DNA from: Xanthomonas sp. DAR 35659
GTDB lineage: Bacteria > Pseudomonadota > Gammaproteobacteria > Xanthomonadales > Xanthomonadaceae
DNA length: 64,000 bases
Assembly: GCF_041242975.1 (NCBI RefSeq)
Contig: NZ_CP162488.1
Coordinates: 4,578,001-4,642,000, forward strand
Reading direction: 5' to 3'
Part shown: in pieces, positions 26,167 through 35,228 of the stretch
Numbering within the stretch: the stretch's first letter is position 1
Layout: every line of letters starts with the position of its first letter
Translations under genes and position numbers: made by a program
The notes under the pieces: model-generated
Databases searched by the model: none
What the model saw: only the letters and a program-made list of their open reading frames with translations
Told to the model about the DNA's origin: nothing

Positions 26167-26205
26167 TTGCATCGCAGCAGAATCGGCGTATGTTGCACTG
26201 CAACA
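26167..26205 (+). promoter_or_regulatory. Phasin promoter with PhaR-like operator
   Basis: TTGCAT (26167) and TATGTT (26189) with a 16-bp spacer form a likely promoter. The -10 overlaps a perfect 15-bp palindrome TGTTGCACTGCAACA (26191-26205). A related element TTGTTGCATCGCAGCA begins at 26164 over the -35. TTGTTGCA/TGCAACA dyads are the type bound by the polyhydroxybutyrate-responsive repressor PhaR ahead of phasin genes in other proteobacteria; applying this here is inference. Confidence 0.65.
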
Positions 26206-26233
26206 GCAAGTCGGCATTCCCTGGAGTCGCACG

Positions 26234-26611
26234 ATGTCCGCTCAGTTCAACGATCAGTTCAGCAGCTATACCCAGCAGTTCGCCGCCGCCGCCGCGCGGG
26301 CCAATCGCCTGGCGCTGGAAAGCGCCGAGAGCGTGTTCGGCGTGCAGTTGAAGACCTTCGAGAAGAACGTCGCCGCCACCACCGGGTTCCTCGGCGAGCT
26401 GACCGAAGCGCGCGACCTTGGCAGCGTCCAGTCGCTGTGGCCGAAGGGCCTGCAGGTCGCCCGCGACAACTTCGAGCGGCTGGCCACGGCCAATCAGGAA
26501 GTGTTCGGTCTGAGCCTGAAGACCTCCGAAGCCATCGGCCAGCTCGCCAAGAGCCAGTTCGAGGCCGCCACCGAGCAGGCCGCGCCGAAGGCGAAGAACA
26601 CCGCCAAGTAA
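26234..26611 (+). CDS. Phasin family protein
   Basis: A 125-residue amphipathic helical protein matching the phasin_2 pattern: FNDQFSSYTQQFAAAAARANRLALESAE, a central TKNVAATTxFLGEL-like segment, and an Ala/Lys-rich tail. Phasins coat polyhydroxyalkanoate granules and are made in large amounts when polymer accumulates. A strong GGAG lies eight bases upstream of the ATG, and the gene has its own operator-like promoter and terminator, so it is a stand-alone, tightly controlled unit. Confidence 0.85.
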   Translation: MSAQFNDQFSSYTQQFAAAAARANRLALESAESVFGVQLKTFEKNVAATTGFLGELTEARDLGSVQSLWPKGLQVARDNFERLATANQEVFGLSLKTSEAIGQLAKSQFEAATEQAAPKAKNTAK

Positions 26612-26688
26612 CCCCGTATCGCCGTCGCCGCGGCACGCCGCGCGACGCACGCTCGGTTTGCATGGGTCCCTCCCCCCGTGCAACCCCC

Positions 26689-26724
26689 AGGCCCGGTAGA
26701 TCCCTCCCTCTACCGGGCCTTTTT
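26689..26724 (+). terminator. Intrinsic terminator of the phasin gene
   Basis: A 12-bp perfect stem (AGGCCCGGTAGA with its inverse) and an eight-base loop TCCCTCCC are followed by a run of T residues from 26720. It lies 78 bp after the phasin stop codon. Confidence 0.85.
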
Positions 26725-26730
26725 ATGGGC

Positions 26731-26830
26731 GGGATTCGGGATTCGGGATTGGGGATTCGCTGCTGTACCGCGCGCGCCGGCAACGCTGGGCGAACTGGGG
26801 TTTCGTTGTAGGAGGGGCTTCAGCCCCGAC
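26731..26830. repeat. GGGATTC heptamers and a variant REP arm
   Basis: Four heptamer units of the GGGATTC type occupy 26731-26760. A single divergent arm of the dispersed inverted repeat (GTAGGAGGGGCTTCAGCC) starts at 26808; its G-to-C compensations keep its own small hairpin possible. With the phasin terminator, this accounts for most of the 305-bp gap between the phasin gene and bioD. Confidence 0.6.
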
Positions 26831-26916
26831 ACCTCGGCAGCGGGGCGCTAGGGCTGAAAGCCACTTTTCGACAGCATCTTCGGCATGCCAGCGGCGCGAC
26901 GCGCGCCCCTCCCGGC

Positions 26917-27606
26917 TCAGCCCGCCGGCATTCCCGCCCACGGCTGCAAGGCCGCCGCGAGGTGCGCGGCCTGCGGCTGCGGTCGGTGCGGCAGGCGCCC
27001 CCAGCACGGCATCGGCAGCCGTTCGCGCAGCATCGCCATGTTGTCGTCGATGCGCTCCATCGCCGGGTCGATCTCGTTGCCGATCCAGCCGATGCACCGC
27101 AGGCCGTCGGCGGCGATCGCCGCGGCGCTGAGCCGGGCGTGGTTGATGCAGCCCAGGCGCAGCCCGACCACCAGCAGCACCGGCAGGTCCAGGGCGCGCG
27201 CCAGGTCGGCCTGGTCCAGCGTCGCCGACAGCGGCGCCGCCCAGCCGCCGACGCCTTCGACCACCACCACGTCGGCCTGCGCGCGCAACCGCGCGAAGGC
27301 GGCGGCGATCGGCGCCAGTTCCAGCTCGACGCCGGCATCGGCGGCGGCCAGTTCCGGCGCCAGCGGCGCCGGCAGCGCATAGGGATTGAGGTCGGCATAG
27401 TCCGGGCGCGGCGCGCTGGCCGCCTGCAGCGCCAGCGCATCCTCGTTGCGCCAGCCGTCGGCGCCGCGCTCGCAGCCGCTGGCGACCGGCTTCATGCCTA
27501 CCGCGCTTTGTCCGTGCGCGCGCAATGCGTGCAGCAGCGCGGTGCTGGCGATGGTCTTGCCGATACCGGTATCGGTGCCGGTGACGTAGAACGCGGGAAC
27601 AGCCAT
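26917..27606 (-). CDS. bioD: Dethiobiotin synthetase
   Basis: A 229-residue P-loop NTPase. The N-terminal YVTGTDTGIGKT is the BioD Walker A, with Lys39 in GMKPVASGC and the catalytic VVVEGVGGWAAPL block near residue 115. It closes the ureido ring of biotin using CO2 and ATP. No other biotin gene is in the window. The start is ATG 27606; the 146 bp to msrC form a divergent promoter region. Confidence 0.9.
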   Translation of the reverse strand: MAVPAFYVTGTDTGIGKTIASTALLHALRAHGQSAVGMKPVASGCERGADGWRNEDALALQAASAPRPDYADLNPYALPAPLAPELAAADAGVELELAPIAAAFARLRAQADVVVVEGVGGWAAPLSATLDQADLARALDLPVLLVVGLRLGCINHARLSAAAIAADGLRCIGWIGNEIDPAMERIDDNMAMLRERLPMPCWGRLPHRPQPQAAHLAAALQPWAGMPAG

Positions 27607-27752
27607 CGCAACACATCCTCTCTTCGAGTCCGCTACATGCGGCGCGGCCGCGCAGGATAGCCGGCGCCGTGCGCCGCGTCAGCGCCGCCGCAGTCGGCGA
27701 TAGCGACCGCGTTGGCGCCCAAGCCATGAGCAGCCGCTGCTAGACTCGCCGG

Positions 27753-28235
27753 ATGTTCGCTTCCTCCACGCTCACCGGCAGCAAGCCGGAACAGTACGCC
27801 CAGTTGCTCGATCAGGCCCGCGCCCTGGTCGCCGGGGAGCCCGACCGCATCGCCAATGCCGCCAACCTGGCGGCGCTGGTGTACCACGCGCTGCCGCGGC
27901 TGAACTGGGTCGGCTTCTATCTCTACGACGGCAAGGAACTGGTGGTCGGCCCGTTCCAGGGCCTGCCGGCCTGCGTGCGCATCCCGCTGCACAAGGGCGT
28001 GTGCGGCGCCGCGGCCAGCACCGGCCAGACCCAGCGCATCGACGACGTCGAGGCGTTTCCCGGGCATATCGCCTGCGATGCGGCCTCGCGCTCGGAACTG
28101 GTGGTGCCGCTGCAGCGCGACGGCACCCTGATCGGCGTGTTCGACCTGGACAGCCCGGATCTGGCGCGCTTCGATGCCGACGACCAGCGCGGCCTGGAAG
28201 CGATCGCCCGGGTCTTCGTCGACAGCCTGCAGTGA
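27753..28235 (+). CDS. msrC: Free methionine-(R)-sulfoxide reductase (GAF domain)
   Basis: A 160-residue single GAF-domain protein. All three Cys conserved in the family are present: Cys74 (LPACVRI), Cys84 (HKGVCGAAA) and Cys108 (FPGHIACD). NWVGFYL and LVVGPFQG precede them. The enzyme reduces free methionine-R-sulfoxide using thioredoxin and complements the peptide-specific Msr enzymes. It is followed after seven bases by the TfoX-C gene. Confidence 0.9.
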   Translation: MFASSTLTGSKPEQYAQLLDQARALVAGEPDRIANAANLAALVYHALPRLNWVGFYLYDGKELVVGPFQGLPACVRIPLHKGVCGAAASTGQTQRIDDVEAFPGHIACDAASRSELVVPLQRDGTLIGVFDLDSPDLARFDADDQRGLEAIARVFVDSLQ

Positions 28236-28242
28236 GCCGGCG

Positions 28243-28656
28243 ATGAGCACCGAAAAGCTGCGCAACATCGGTCCCAAGAGCGCGGCCTGGCTGCGCCAGG
28301 TCGGCCTGCGCACGCAGCAGGACCTGGCCGCGGCCGGGGCGGTCGGCGCCTTCCTGAAGGTCAAGCGCGCCGGCTTCAAGCCCAGCCTCAACCTGCTGTA
28401 CTCGCTGGAGGGCGCGCTGACCGGCTGCCACTGGCAGGAACTGCCGGAGGCGCGGCGCACGCAGTTGCTCGCCGAGCTGGACCTGGCGGCGGCGCAACTG
28501 CCGGCGCAGCGCGGGCTGCCGGTGGCCGGACCGGTGGCGACCACCCATTTCGATCGCGACGGCGACGGCGGCGATGCGCCGTCTACGGACGACGCCCCGT
28601 TCGGCGGCCATGCGTTCGACGCCGACCACCATGCCGGCGAGCGCGACGACGACTGA
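28243..28656 (+). CDS. TfoX C-terminal domain protein
   Basis: A 137-residue protein. The first 85 residues match the TfoX/Sxy C-terminal helical domain: LRNIGPKSAAWLRQVGLRT, GAVGAFLKVKRAG, LNLLYSLEGALTGCHWQELP. This domain has a helix-hairpin-helix look. The rest is an Asp/His-rich acidic tail (DRDGDGGD, DADHHAGERDDD) that may bind metal. The N-terminal TfoX domain is absent, so it is not a full competence regulator; its function is unknown. It is almost certainly co-transcribed with msrC. Confidence 0.75.
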   Translation: MSTEKLRNIGPKSAAWLRQVGLRTQQDLAAAGAVGAFLKVKRAGFKPSLNLLYSLEGALTGCHWQELPEARRTQLLAELDLAAAQLPAQRGLPVAGPVATTHFDRDGDGGDAPSTDDAPFGGHAFDADHHAGERDDD

Positions 28657-28840
28657 TCCGCGCACCGCGTGCTATCGGCGACAACCGGCGGCGGCTTCGC
28701 CACAGCGAGGCCGCCGCAAGGCCCGGGCAAGCGCATCTCCGCCCTGGCCTCTTGCGCCACCAGCCCCCAAGCGCCGGCGCGATCCGGCCGCACTCGGCGC
28801 CACGCCCCGGCAATCGCGTACAATCGCGCCGCTTCAAGGT

Positions 28841-29020
28841 GACCTGCCGGCCCCGGCCTGCAGGTTGAAACGGGAAGCCGGTGCGTCTTGCGACAAGGCC
28901 GGCGCTGCCCCCGCAACGGTAAGCGATCCGCGCTGACGACTTGCGCCACTGTGCCTTGGGCATGGGAAGGCGTCGCAGCCGGGAGTTTCGGCTCCCAGAT
29001 CGCCAGCCCGGAGACCGGCC
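28841..29020 (+). promoter_or_regulatory. Cobalamin (B12) riboswitch
   Basis: The class-defining blocks occur in order: TGCAGGTTGAAACGGGAA (about 28858), CCGGTGCG, GCTGCCCCCGCAACGGTAAG (about 28904), CACTG with GGCATGGGAAGGCG, and the B12 box AGCCCGGAGACCGGCC ending at 29020. A TACAAT -10-like hexamer is at 28819. It precedes a BtuB-type receptor by 131 bp and is expected to shut off expression when adenosylcobalamin is plentiful. Confidence 0.93.
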
Positions 29021-29151
29021 TTGCAGTTCACTGGTTGCGATGCGGAGGGCGTCGCGGCGTGCCGCGCCGCGTTTGGCGCCGTCCGCTTGCACCTTCCGTT
29101 CGCGACTCCCTTGCCGTCACAGCGCGCCGCCGCGCGCCGGAGTTGCCACCC

Positions 29152-31023
29152 ATGTCGTCCCGCCTGCTTTCGGTCGCGATCGCGTCCGCCCTGTCCCTGC
29201 CCTCGCTGGCGCTCGCCGCCGATGCCGCCACCGACCTGGACCAGGTCCTGGTCACCGCCACCCGTACCCAGATCTCGGTGGAGGACAGCGTGGTCCCGGC
29301 GCAGGTCATCGACCGCGCCGAGATCGAGCGCAGCCAGGCCACCTCGTTGGCGCAACTGCTGCAGGGCCGCGCCGGCATCGGCATTTCCAACCAGGGCGGC
29401 CTGGGCAAGCTGACCACGCTGAACCTGCGCGGCAGCGAATCGGACCACGTGCTGGTACTGGTGGACGGCGTGCGCATCGGCTCGGCCAGCGCCGGCCTGG
29501 CCGCGTTCCAGGATCTGCCGCTGAGCCAGATCGAGCGCATCGAGATCGTGCGCGGCCCGCGCTCGAGCCTGTACGGCTCCGATGCGATCGGCGGCGTGAT
29601 CCAGATCTTCACCCGCCACGGCGGCCAGGGCCTGCAGCAGAACCTGAGCCTGGGCGCCGGCAGCGACGGCCTGCGCCAGGCCAGCGCCGGCTTCAGCAAC
29701 CGCGGCGAGCGCGGCTGGTTGTCGGTGCAGGGCGGCTACCAGAAGACCGACGGCATCAACGCCTGCAACGGCTCGGCCACGCTGTTCGCCGGCTGCTTCG
29801 TCGACGAGCCGGACCGCGACGGCTACCGCAACGTCTCGCTCAGCGCGCGCGCCGGCTATGCGCTCAGCGACACCCTGCGCATCGAGGGCCAGGCGCTGAA
29901 CATCGACAGCCGCAACGAATACGACGGCGATGCGCTGTTCGCCGGCAACGAAGCCGACAACACCCAGCAGGTGTTCGGCGGCAAGCTCGACTGGACCCCA
30001 TCCGAGCGCGTGCACCTGGCCGCGCAGGTCGGCCGCAACACCGACAAGGCCGACAGCTACTACCACGCCGCCGGCAGCGACACCCGCAGCTTCGTCAGCA
30101 CCTTCGACAGCCGCCGCGACACGGCCGCGCTGCAGGGCGACTTCGGCCTGGCCGACGGCCACCTGCTGAGCGCCGGCGTGGACTGGCAGCGCGAGCAGGT
30201 CACCGGCACCACCGCGTTCGACGTGGACGAGCGCGACAACACCGGCGTGTTCGCCGAGTACCAGGGCCGTTTCGGCGCGCAGCAGGTGCAGGCCAGCGTG
30301 CGCAGCGACGACAACGAGCAGTTCGGCGAGCACACCACCGGCAGCCTCGGCTGGGGCCTGGCGCTGGACGGCGGCTTCAAGCTCACCGCCAGCATCGGCA
30401 CCGGCTTCAAGGCGCCGACCTTCAACGACCTGTACTTCCCGTTCTCCGGCAACCCGGACCTGAAGCCGGAGAAGTCAAAGAGCGGCAACCTGGGCGTGGC
30501 GCAGTACGCCGATACCTGGAACTGGACCTTCAACGTCTACGAGACCCGCGTCGACGACCTGATTTCCTACGACGCCGCCACCTTCCTGCCGGTCAACGTG
30601 GACGAGGCGCGGATCCGCGGCGCCGAACTGACCGGCTACGCCGATCTGGCCGGCTGGGAACTGTCGGCGCAGCTCAGCCACACCGACCCGCGCAACCGCA
30701 GCGACGGCGCCAACCGCGACAACTGGCTGGCGCGGCGCGCGCAGAACACCGCGCGGCTGGACGTGGACCGCGGCTTCGGCCCGGTCAAGCTGGGCGTGAC
30801 CGCGTTCGGCAGCGGCCACCGCTTCGACGACGCGGCCAACCGCACGCGTCTGGCCGGCTACGGCACCGTCGACCTGCGCGTGGAGTACGCCTTCGCGCCG
30901 GACTGGACGCTGCAGGCCAAGGCCAGCAACGTGTTCGACCGCGATTACCAGACCATCAACTGGTACAACCAGCCGGGCCGCGAGTACGCGCTGACCCTGC
31001 GCTACGCGCCGGCGGCACGCTGA
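29152..31023 (+). CDS. btuB: TonB-dependent cobalamin receptor, BtuB-type
   Basis: A 623-residue outer-membrane receptor. Signal peptide about residues 1-22 (ending LALAAD); TonB box DQVLVTATR at about 30; plug domain with LNLRGSESDHVLVLVDGVRIG, IERIEIVRGPRSSLYGSDAIGGVI; then a 22-strand barrel ending in a terminal aromatic strand. The BtuB-like N-terminus and the upstream riboswitch together assign vitamin B12 uptake. The ATG at 29152 is chosen for the signal peptide and the GGAG upstream. Confidence 0.9.
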   Translation: MSSRLLSVAIASALSLPSLALAADAATDLDQVLVTATRTQISVEDSVVPAQVIDRAEIERSQATSLAQLLQGRAGIGISNQGGLGKLTTLNLRGSESDHVLVLVDGVRIGSASAGLAAFQDLPLSQIERIEIVRGPRSSLYGSDAIGGVIQIFTRHGGQGLQQNLSLGAGSDGLRQASAGFSNRGERGWLSVQGGYQKTDGINACNGSATLFAGCFVDEPDRDGYRNVSLSARAGYALSDTLRIEGQALNIDSRNEYDGDALFAGNEADNTQQVFGGKLDWTPSERVHLAAQVGRNTDKADSYYHAAGSDTRSFVSTFDSRRDTAALQGDFGLADGHLLSAGVDWQREQVTGTTAFDVDERDNTGVFAEYQGRFGAQQVQASVRSDDNEQFGEHTTGSLGWGLALDGGFKLTASIGTGFKAPTFNDLYFPFSGNPDLKPEKSKSGNLGVAQYADTWNWTFNVYETRVDDLISYDAATFLPVNVDEARIRGAELTGYADLAGWELSAQLSHTDPRNRSDGANRDNWLARRAQNTARLDVDRGFGPVKLGVTAFGSGHRFDDAANRTRLAGYGTVDLRVEYAFAPDWTLQAKASNVFDRDYQTINWYNQPGREYALTLRYAPAAR

Positions 31024-31029
31024 GTAGGC

Positions 31030-31057
31030 AAGGGCTGCGCCGTGCGGCGCAGCCCTT
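31030..31057 (+). terminator. Hairpin terminator after btuB
   Basis: A 12-bp perfect stem (AAGGGCTGCGCC and its inverse) with a four-base loop starts six bases after the stop codon. The following bases GGGTTGG give only a weak T-tract. Confidence 0.65.
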
Positions 31058-31092
31058 GGGTTGGCTCCCTGGCCTCCGCGCCAGCGCATCCA

Positions 31093-31157
31093 GTAGGAGC
31101 GGCTTCAGCCGCGACCGGGCGTTACCGGTAAAGCGTCGCGGCTGAAGCCGCTCCTAC
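31093..31157. repeat. REP-like inverted repeat pair
   Basis: Arm at 31093-31115 and its exact inverse at 31135-31157 enclose 19 bp. Same family as 21888-21982. Located between btuB and the convergent gph gene. Confidence 0.85.
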
Positions 31158-31200
31158 ACAAGATCCTGCCGGGTAGTGCGGCACCGGCACCACACTGGCC

Positions 31201-31854
31201 TCAGCGCAGGTGCAACAGCTCGCGCATGTCGTCCATCAGCAGCACCACGTCGGCGGTGGCCAGGTCCAGGTCGCGCGGATAGCCGTAGCGCACCAGCGCC
31301 ACCGGCATGCCAGCGGCGTGCCCGGCCTGCAGATCGGTGGGCGAGTCGCCGACCATCAGGCAACGCGCCGGCGCTTGACCGAATTGTTGCGCCAGATGCA
31401 GCAGCGGTTCCGGACGGGGTTTGCGCTCGGGCAGGCTGTCGCCACCGAGCACCGCGGCGAAGGCATCGGCCACGGCGAGATGGTGCAGCAGCGGCTGCAC
31501 GAACGCCGATGGTTTGTTGGTGCACAGCGCCAGCGTCACGCCGCGCGCGCGCAACTGCGCCAGCGCCTCGGCCACGCCCGGATACAGCTGCGGGCTACGC
31601 AGCAGGCATTCCTCGTAGTGGCGCATGAAGGTCGGCATCACCGCGTCGAGCGGCGTGGCGTCGCCGGCGTGCCGCCATGCGGCCTCGACCAGCTTGCGCA
31701 CGCCATCGCCGATCCAGCCGAGCACGGTGGTTTCCGGCACGCGCGGCAGGCCGAAATCGGCAAGCGTGCGGTTGAGCGCTTCGGCGATGTCCGCGCCGCT
31801 GTCCACCAGGGTGCCGTCCAGATCGAACACCACCAATGCGTACGGGAATGTCAT
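31201..31854 (-). CDS. gph: Phosphoglycolate phosphatase, HAD family
   Basis: A 217-residue HAD hydrolase with motif I VFDLDGTLVDS (nucleophile Asp11), motif II LCTNKP, motif III Lys in RKPRPEP and motif IV MVGDSPTD. The helical cap lies between residues about 20 and 85. The family dephosphorylates 2-phosphoglycolate formed during DNA repair; other small phosphate esters are possible. The start is ATG 31854. Confidence 0.8.
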   Translation of the reverse strand: MTFPYALVVFDLDGTLVDSGADIAEALNRTLADFGLPRVPETTVLGWIGDGVRKLVEAAWRHAGDATPLDAVMPTFMRHYEECLLRSPQLYPGVAEALAQLRARGVTLALCTNKPSAFVQPLLHHLAVADAFAAVLGGDSLPERKPRPEPLLHLAQQFGQAPARCLMVGDSPTDLQAGHAAGMPVALVRYGYPRDLDLATADVVLLMDDMRELLHLR

Positions 31855-32180
31855 CGCATACCTGCGCGGGGAAGGAAGCGCGCATTTTAGCGGCGGCGCA
31901 GCGTTGCGCCGTCGCGCCGCCTACGCGGCCGGCGGCATGGCCGCAGCGCCCCTGTTTCGCAGCACGCGCCGGCACGGCGTGCAGATCGTCTGCGACCACG
32001 CACCAATCAGGGCGCTGGCTTTACCTCGACGGCAACGCCGCACTCCACGCCTCTACCAGGACGCCTGCGGTCCGCGCGCGCTCGCGATCGTGCGAACGCA
32101 GCGACCGGCAACGTGGCGATGACAGCGCCGAGGCGTCGATCCAAGCAGCCGGCGCTGCACACATGCCCACCTCCACCGGA
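31855..32180. other. Intergenic 326 bp, nothing recognised
   Basis: Between gph and dinB, both transcribed leftward. It should hold the gph promoter and the dinB 3' end. GC-rich; no convincing gene, terminator stem or repeat was seen. Confidence 0.4.
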
Positions 32181-33242
32181 TCAGCGGAACAGCCGCCCCT
32201 GCGTCTGCACCGGCTCGGGTTCGTGAAAGCCGGACAGGCCCACGCCGACCAGGCGATAGCGCGTGGTCGCGGGCAGCTCCACGCGCTGGCGCAAGGCCAG
32301 CGCGATGTCGGTCAGCGCCTGCAGCGAGTCCGGCGGTTGCTCCGGGGTGAAGCTGCGGGTCAGGATGCGGAACTGGGCGGTCTTCAGCTTCAGCACCACG
32401 GTGCGCGCGACGCGCTCGGTGCGGCGGGTCGCGCTCCAGGTCTTTTCCGCCAGTTGCCGGATCGCCGGCTCCAGCGCCTCCAACGCCAGATCCTCGGCGA
32501 ACGTGTCTTCGGAGGAGATCGACTGCACCGGCTGGTCCGATTCCACCGGGCGCTCGTCGATGCCGCGTGCGCGCTGGTACAGGCGCAGGCCGAAGCTGCC
32601 GAAGCGCGCCTCCAGTTCCGCCTCGCTGCGCGCGCGCAGGTCGCCGACGGTGGCGATGCCCAGTTCCGCCAGCTTGGCCTCCATGACCTTGCCCACGCCG
32701 GGCACCTTGTTCACCGGCAACGGCATCAGGAACGCTTCCACGCGATGCGGGCGGATCACGAACTGACCGTCGGGCTTGCGCCAGTCCGAGGCGATCTTGG
32801 CCAGGAACTTGTTCGGCGCGATCCCGGCCGAGGCGGTCAACCGGGTTTCCTCGCGGATCTGCGCGCGGATGGTCTGCGCGATCTCGGTGGCGGTGGCGAG
32901 TTCGCCCTTGGGCACGGTGACGTCTAGATACGCCTCGTCCAGCGACAGCGGTTCGATCAGGTCGGTATGGCGCTGGAAGATCTCGCGCACCTGCCGCGAT
33001 ACCGCTTTGTAGCGCGCGAAATCCGGCGGCACGAAGATCGCGTCCGGGCACAGCCGCTCGGCGCGCAACGCCGGCATCGCCGAGCGGATGCCGAACACGC
33101 GCGCCTCGTAGGACGCGGCGCACACCACCGAGCGCATCCCGCGCCAGGCCACCACCACCGGCTTGCCGCGCAATGCGGGATCGTCACGCTGCTCCACGGA
33201 CGCGTAGAACGCATCCATGTCGACGTGAATGATCTTGCGCAT
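32181..33242 (-). CDS. dinB: DNA polymerase IV
   Basis: A 353-residue Y-family polymerase. Catalytic acidic residues are in [12 protein letters not shown] (Asp8) and [11 protein letters not shown] (Asp103, Glu104). The HhH motif [15 protein letters not shown] follows, then the little-finger domain. The C-terminus QTQGRLFR contains a QxxLF-type beta-clamp binding motif. It performs translesion synthesis. No LexA box was recognised upstream. Confidence 0.92.
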   Translation of the reverse strand: MRKIIHVDMDAFYASVEQRDDPALRGKPVVVAWRGMRSVVCAASYEARVFGIRSAMPALRAERLCPDAIFVPPDFARYKAVSRQVREIFQRHTDLIEPLSLDEAYLDVTVPKGELATATEIAQTIRAQIREETRLTASAGIAPNKFLAKIASDWRKPDGQFVIRPHRVEAFLMPLPVNKVPGVGKVMEAKLAELGIATVGDLRARSEAELEARFGSFGLRLYQRARGIDERPVESDQPVQSISSEDTFAEDLALEALEPAIRQLAEKTWSATRRTERVARTVVLKLKTAQFRILTRSFTPEQPPDSLQALTDIALALRQRVELPATTRYRLVGVGLSGFHEPEPVQTQGRLFR

Positions 33243-33449
33243 CGGCTCTGCACCCTACGCCAGCGAACGGTATTGGCATGATAAGCCACGCCTGCGCACG
33301 GACCGAGAACGCGCGCCTTGATTTCGCGCAGCGCGCCGCGGCGCAGCAGCGCCTACGCTACGCGTGCGTACGGATAAAACGTTTGATTGAACGCGCGCGC
33401 ATCGTGCACGCTTGCGCGCCTCGACTGTCTGCCCTGGGAACTGTTGCTC

Positions 33450-33965
33450 ATGAGCCGTCTCACTTCGTATTCACGCGAACAGCTTCTCGCCAGCGCACGC
33501 GGCGAACTGTTCGGCGCCGAGGCTGGACGCCTTCCCAACGATCCGATGCTGATGTTCGACCGCATCGCCGCGATCGACGAAACCGGCGGCGCGCACGGCA
33601 AGGGCGCGATCCGCGCCGAACTGGATATCCGTCCGGACCTGTGGTTCTTCGGCTGCCACTTCATCGGCGACCCGGTGATGCCCGGCTGCCTGGGCCTGGA
33701 TGCGATGTGGCAGTTGACCGGCTTCTTCCTCACCTGGCTGGGCGCGCCCGGTCGCGGCCGCGCGCTCGGCGTGGGCGAAGTGAAGTTCACCGGGCAGGTG
33801 CTGCCCAGCGCCAAGCAGGTGGTCTACGAGATCGACATCAGCCGGGTGATCAACCGCAAACTGGTGATGGCGGTGGCCGACGGCCGCATGTCGGTGGACG
33901 GACGCGAGATCTACACCGCCAAGGATCTGCGCGTGGGCCTGTTCACGTCGACGGAGGCGTTCTGA
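33450..33965 (+). CDS. fabA: 3-hydroxydecanoyl-ACP dehydratase/isomerase
   Basis: A 171-residue hot-dog-fold enzyme. Catalytic His70 ([12 protein letters not shown]) and Asp84 (LGLDAMW) fall at exactly the residue numbers known for the E. coli enzyme when translation starts at 33450, which supports this start over an upstream ATG-like codon at 33387. It dehydrates hydroxydecanoyl-ACP and isomerises the trans-2 product to cis-3, the branch point for unsaturated fatty acids. It overlaps fabB by one base. Confidence 0.93.
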   Translation: MSRLTSYSREQLLASARGELFGAEAGRLPNDPMLMFDRIAAIDETGGAHGKGAIRAELDIRPDLWFFGCHFIGDPVMPGCLGLDAMWQLTGFFLTWLGAPGRGRALGVGEVKFTGQVLPSAKQVVYEIDISRVINRKLVMAVADGRMSVDGREIYTAKDLRVGLFTSTEAF

Positions 33966-35173
33966 TGCGCCGCGTCGCGATCACCGGCATGGGCATCACC
34001 TCGTGCCTGGGCAACGACCTGGACACGGTGTCGCGCGCGTTGCGCGAAGGCCGTGCCGGCATCCGCGCCAACCCCGAGGCAGCCGAACACGGCCTGCGCA
34101 GCCAAGTCGCCGGCGACGTGCAGCTGGACCTGGATGCGCTGATCGATCGCAAGCTCAAGCGCTTCATGGGCGATGCATCGGCGTACGCTTACCTGGCGCT
34201 GCGCGATGCGATCGCCGATGCCGGCCTGGACGAGGCCGCGGTCAGCGACGTGCGCACCGGCCTGATCGCCGGTTCCGGCGGCGGCTCCAGCCATTGGCAG
34301 GTGGAAGCGGCGGACCTGCTGCGCAACCGCGGCGTGCGCAAGGTCGGCCCGTACATGGTGCCGCGCACGATGTGTTCGGCGGTCTCGGCCAGCCTGGCCA
34401 CCGCGTTCAAGATCAAGGGCGTGAGCTATTCGCTGTCGGCGGCGTGCGCGACCTCGGCGCACTGCATCGGCGCGGCCGCGGACCTGATCCGGCATGGCCA
34501 ACAGGATGTGATGTTCGCCGGCGGCGGCGAGGAACTGGACTGGACCATGAGCCTGATGTTCGACGCGATGGGCGCGCTGTCCAGCGGCTTCAACGATCGT
34601 CCCGCGGTGGCCTCGCGTCCCTACGACGCCGAGCGCGACGGCTTCGTCATCGCCGGCGGCGGCGGCATGCTGGTGCTGGAGGACTACGAGCGCGCGGTGG
34701 CGCGCGGCGCGCGCATCCATGCCGAGCTGCTCGGCTACGGCGTGACCTCCGACGGCGCCGACATGGTCGCGCCGTCCGGCGAAGGCGCGGTGCGCTGCAT
34801 GCACATGGCGATGCAGGGCGTGCAGGCGCCGATCGACTACCTCAACACGCACGGTACTTCCACGCCGCTGGGCGACGTCACCGAACTGGACGCGGTGCGC
34901 GCGGTGTTCGGCGACTCGGTGCCGCCGCTGTCCTCGACCAAGGCGCTGTCCGGGCACTCGCTGGGCGCGGCCAGCGTGCACGAGGCGATCTACTGCCTGC
35001 TGATGCTGCGCGACGGCTTCATCGCCGGCTCGGCCAATATCGACGCGCTCGATCCGCGCGCCGAGGGGTTCCCGATCGTGCGCGAGACGCGCGAGGCGAC
35101 GTTGCGCACGGTGATGTCCAACAGCTTCGGCTTCGGCGGCACCAATGCCGCGCTGGTGTTCGGCAAGGTGTGA
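33965..35173 (+). CDS. fabB: 3-oxoacyl-ACP synthase I
   Basis: A 402-residue ketosynthase. The nucleophilic Cys is in [10 protein letters not shown] near residue 163, and the two catalytic His are in NTHGTSTP (about 298) and SGHSLGAAS (about 333). The C-terminal [10 protein letters not shown] loop is also present. FabB elongates the cis-3 intermediate made by FabA, so this overlapping pair is the classical anaerobic unsaturated fatty acid operon. Confidence 0.93.
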   Translation: MRRVAITGMGITSCLGNDLDTVSRALREGRAGIRANPEAAEHGLRSQVAGDVQLDLDALIDRKLKRFMGDASAYAYLALRDAIADAGLDEAAVSDVRTGLIAGSGGGSSHWQVEAADLLRNRGVRKVGPYMVPRTMCSAVSASLATAFKIKGVSYSLSAACATSAHCIGAAADLIRHGQQDVMFAGGGEELDWTMSLMFDAMGALSSGFNDRPAVASRPYDAERDGFVIAGGGGMLVLEDYERAVARGARIHAELLGYGVTSDGADMVAPSGEGAVRCMHMAMQGVQAPIDYLNTHGTSTPLGDVTELDAVRAVFGDSVPPLSSTKALSGHSLGAASVHEAIYCLLMLRDGFIAGSANIDALDPRAEGFPIVRETREATLRTVMSNSFGFGGTNAALVFGKV

Positions 35174-35228
35174 TCGCCGCGGCGCGTGGCGGCGGCAGGT
35201 GCGTCCTGTCGCCGGCCGGCGGTGCGAT

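Noticed and set aside
33387..33449. A 21-residue N-terminal extension of FabA
   Set aside because: With the start at 33450 the catalytic His and Asp fall at residues 70 and 84 as in the characterised enzyme; the extension has no family similarity.
33243..33449. LexA box between dinB and fabA
   Set aside because: No sequence resembling the xanthomonad or E. coli SOS box was found near the dinB start.
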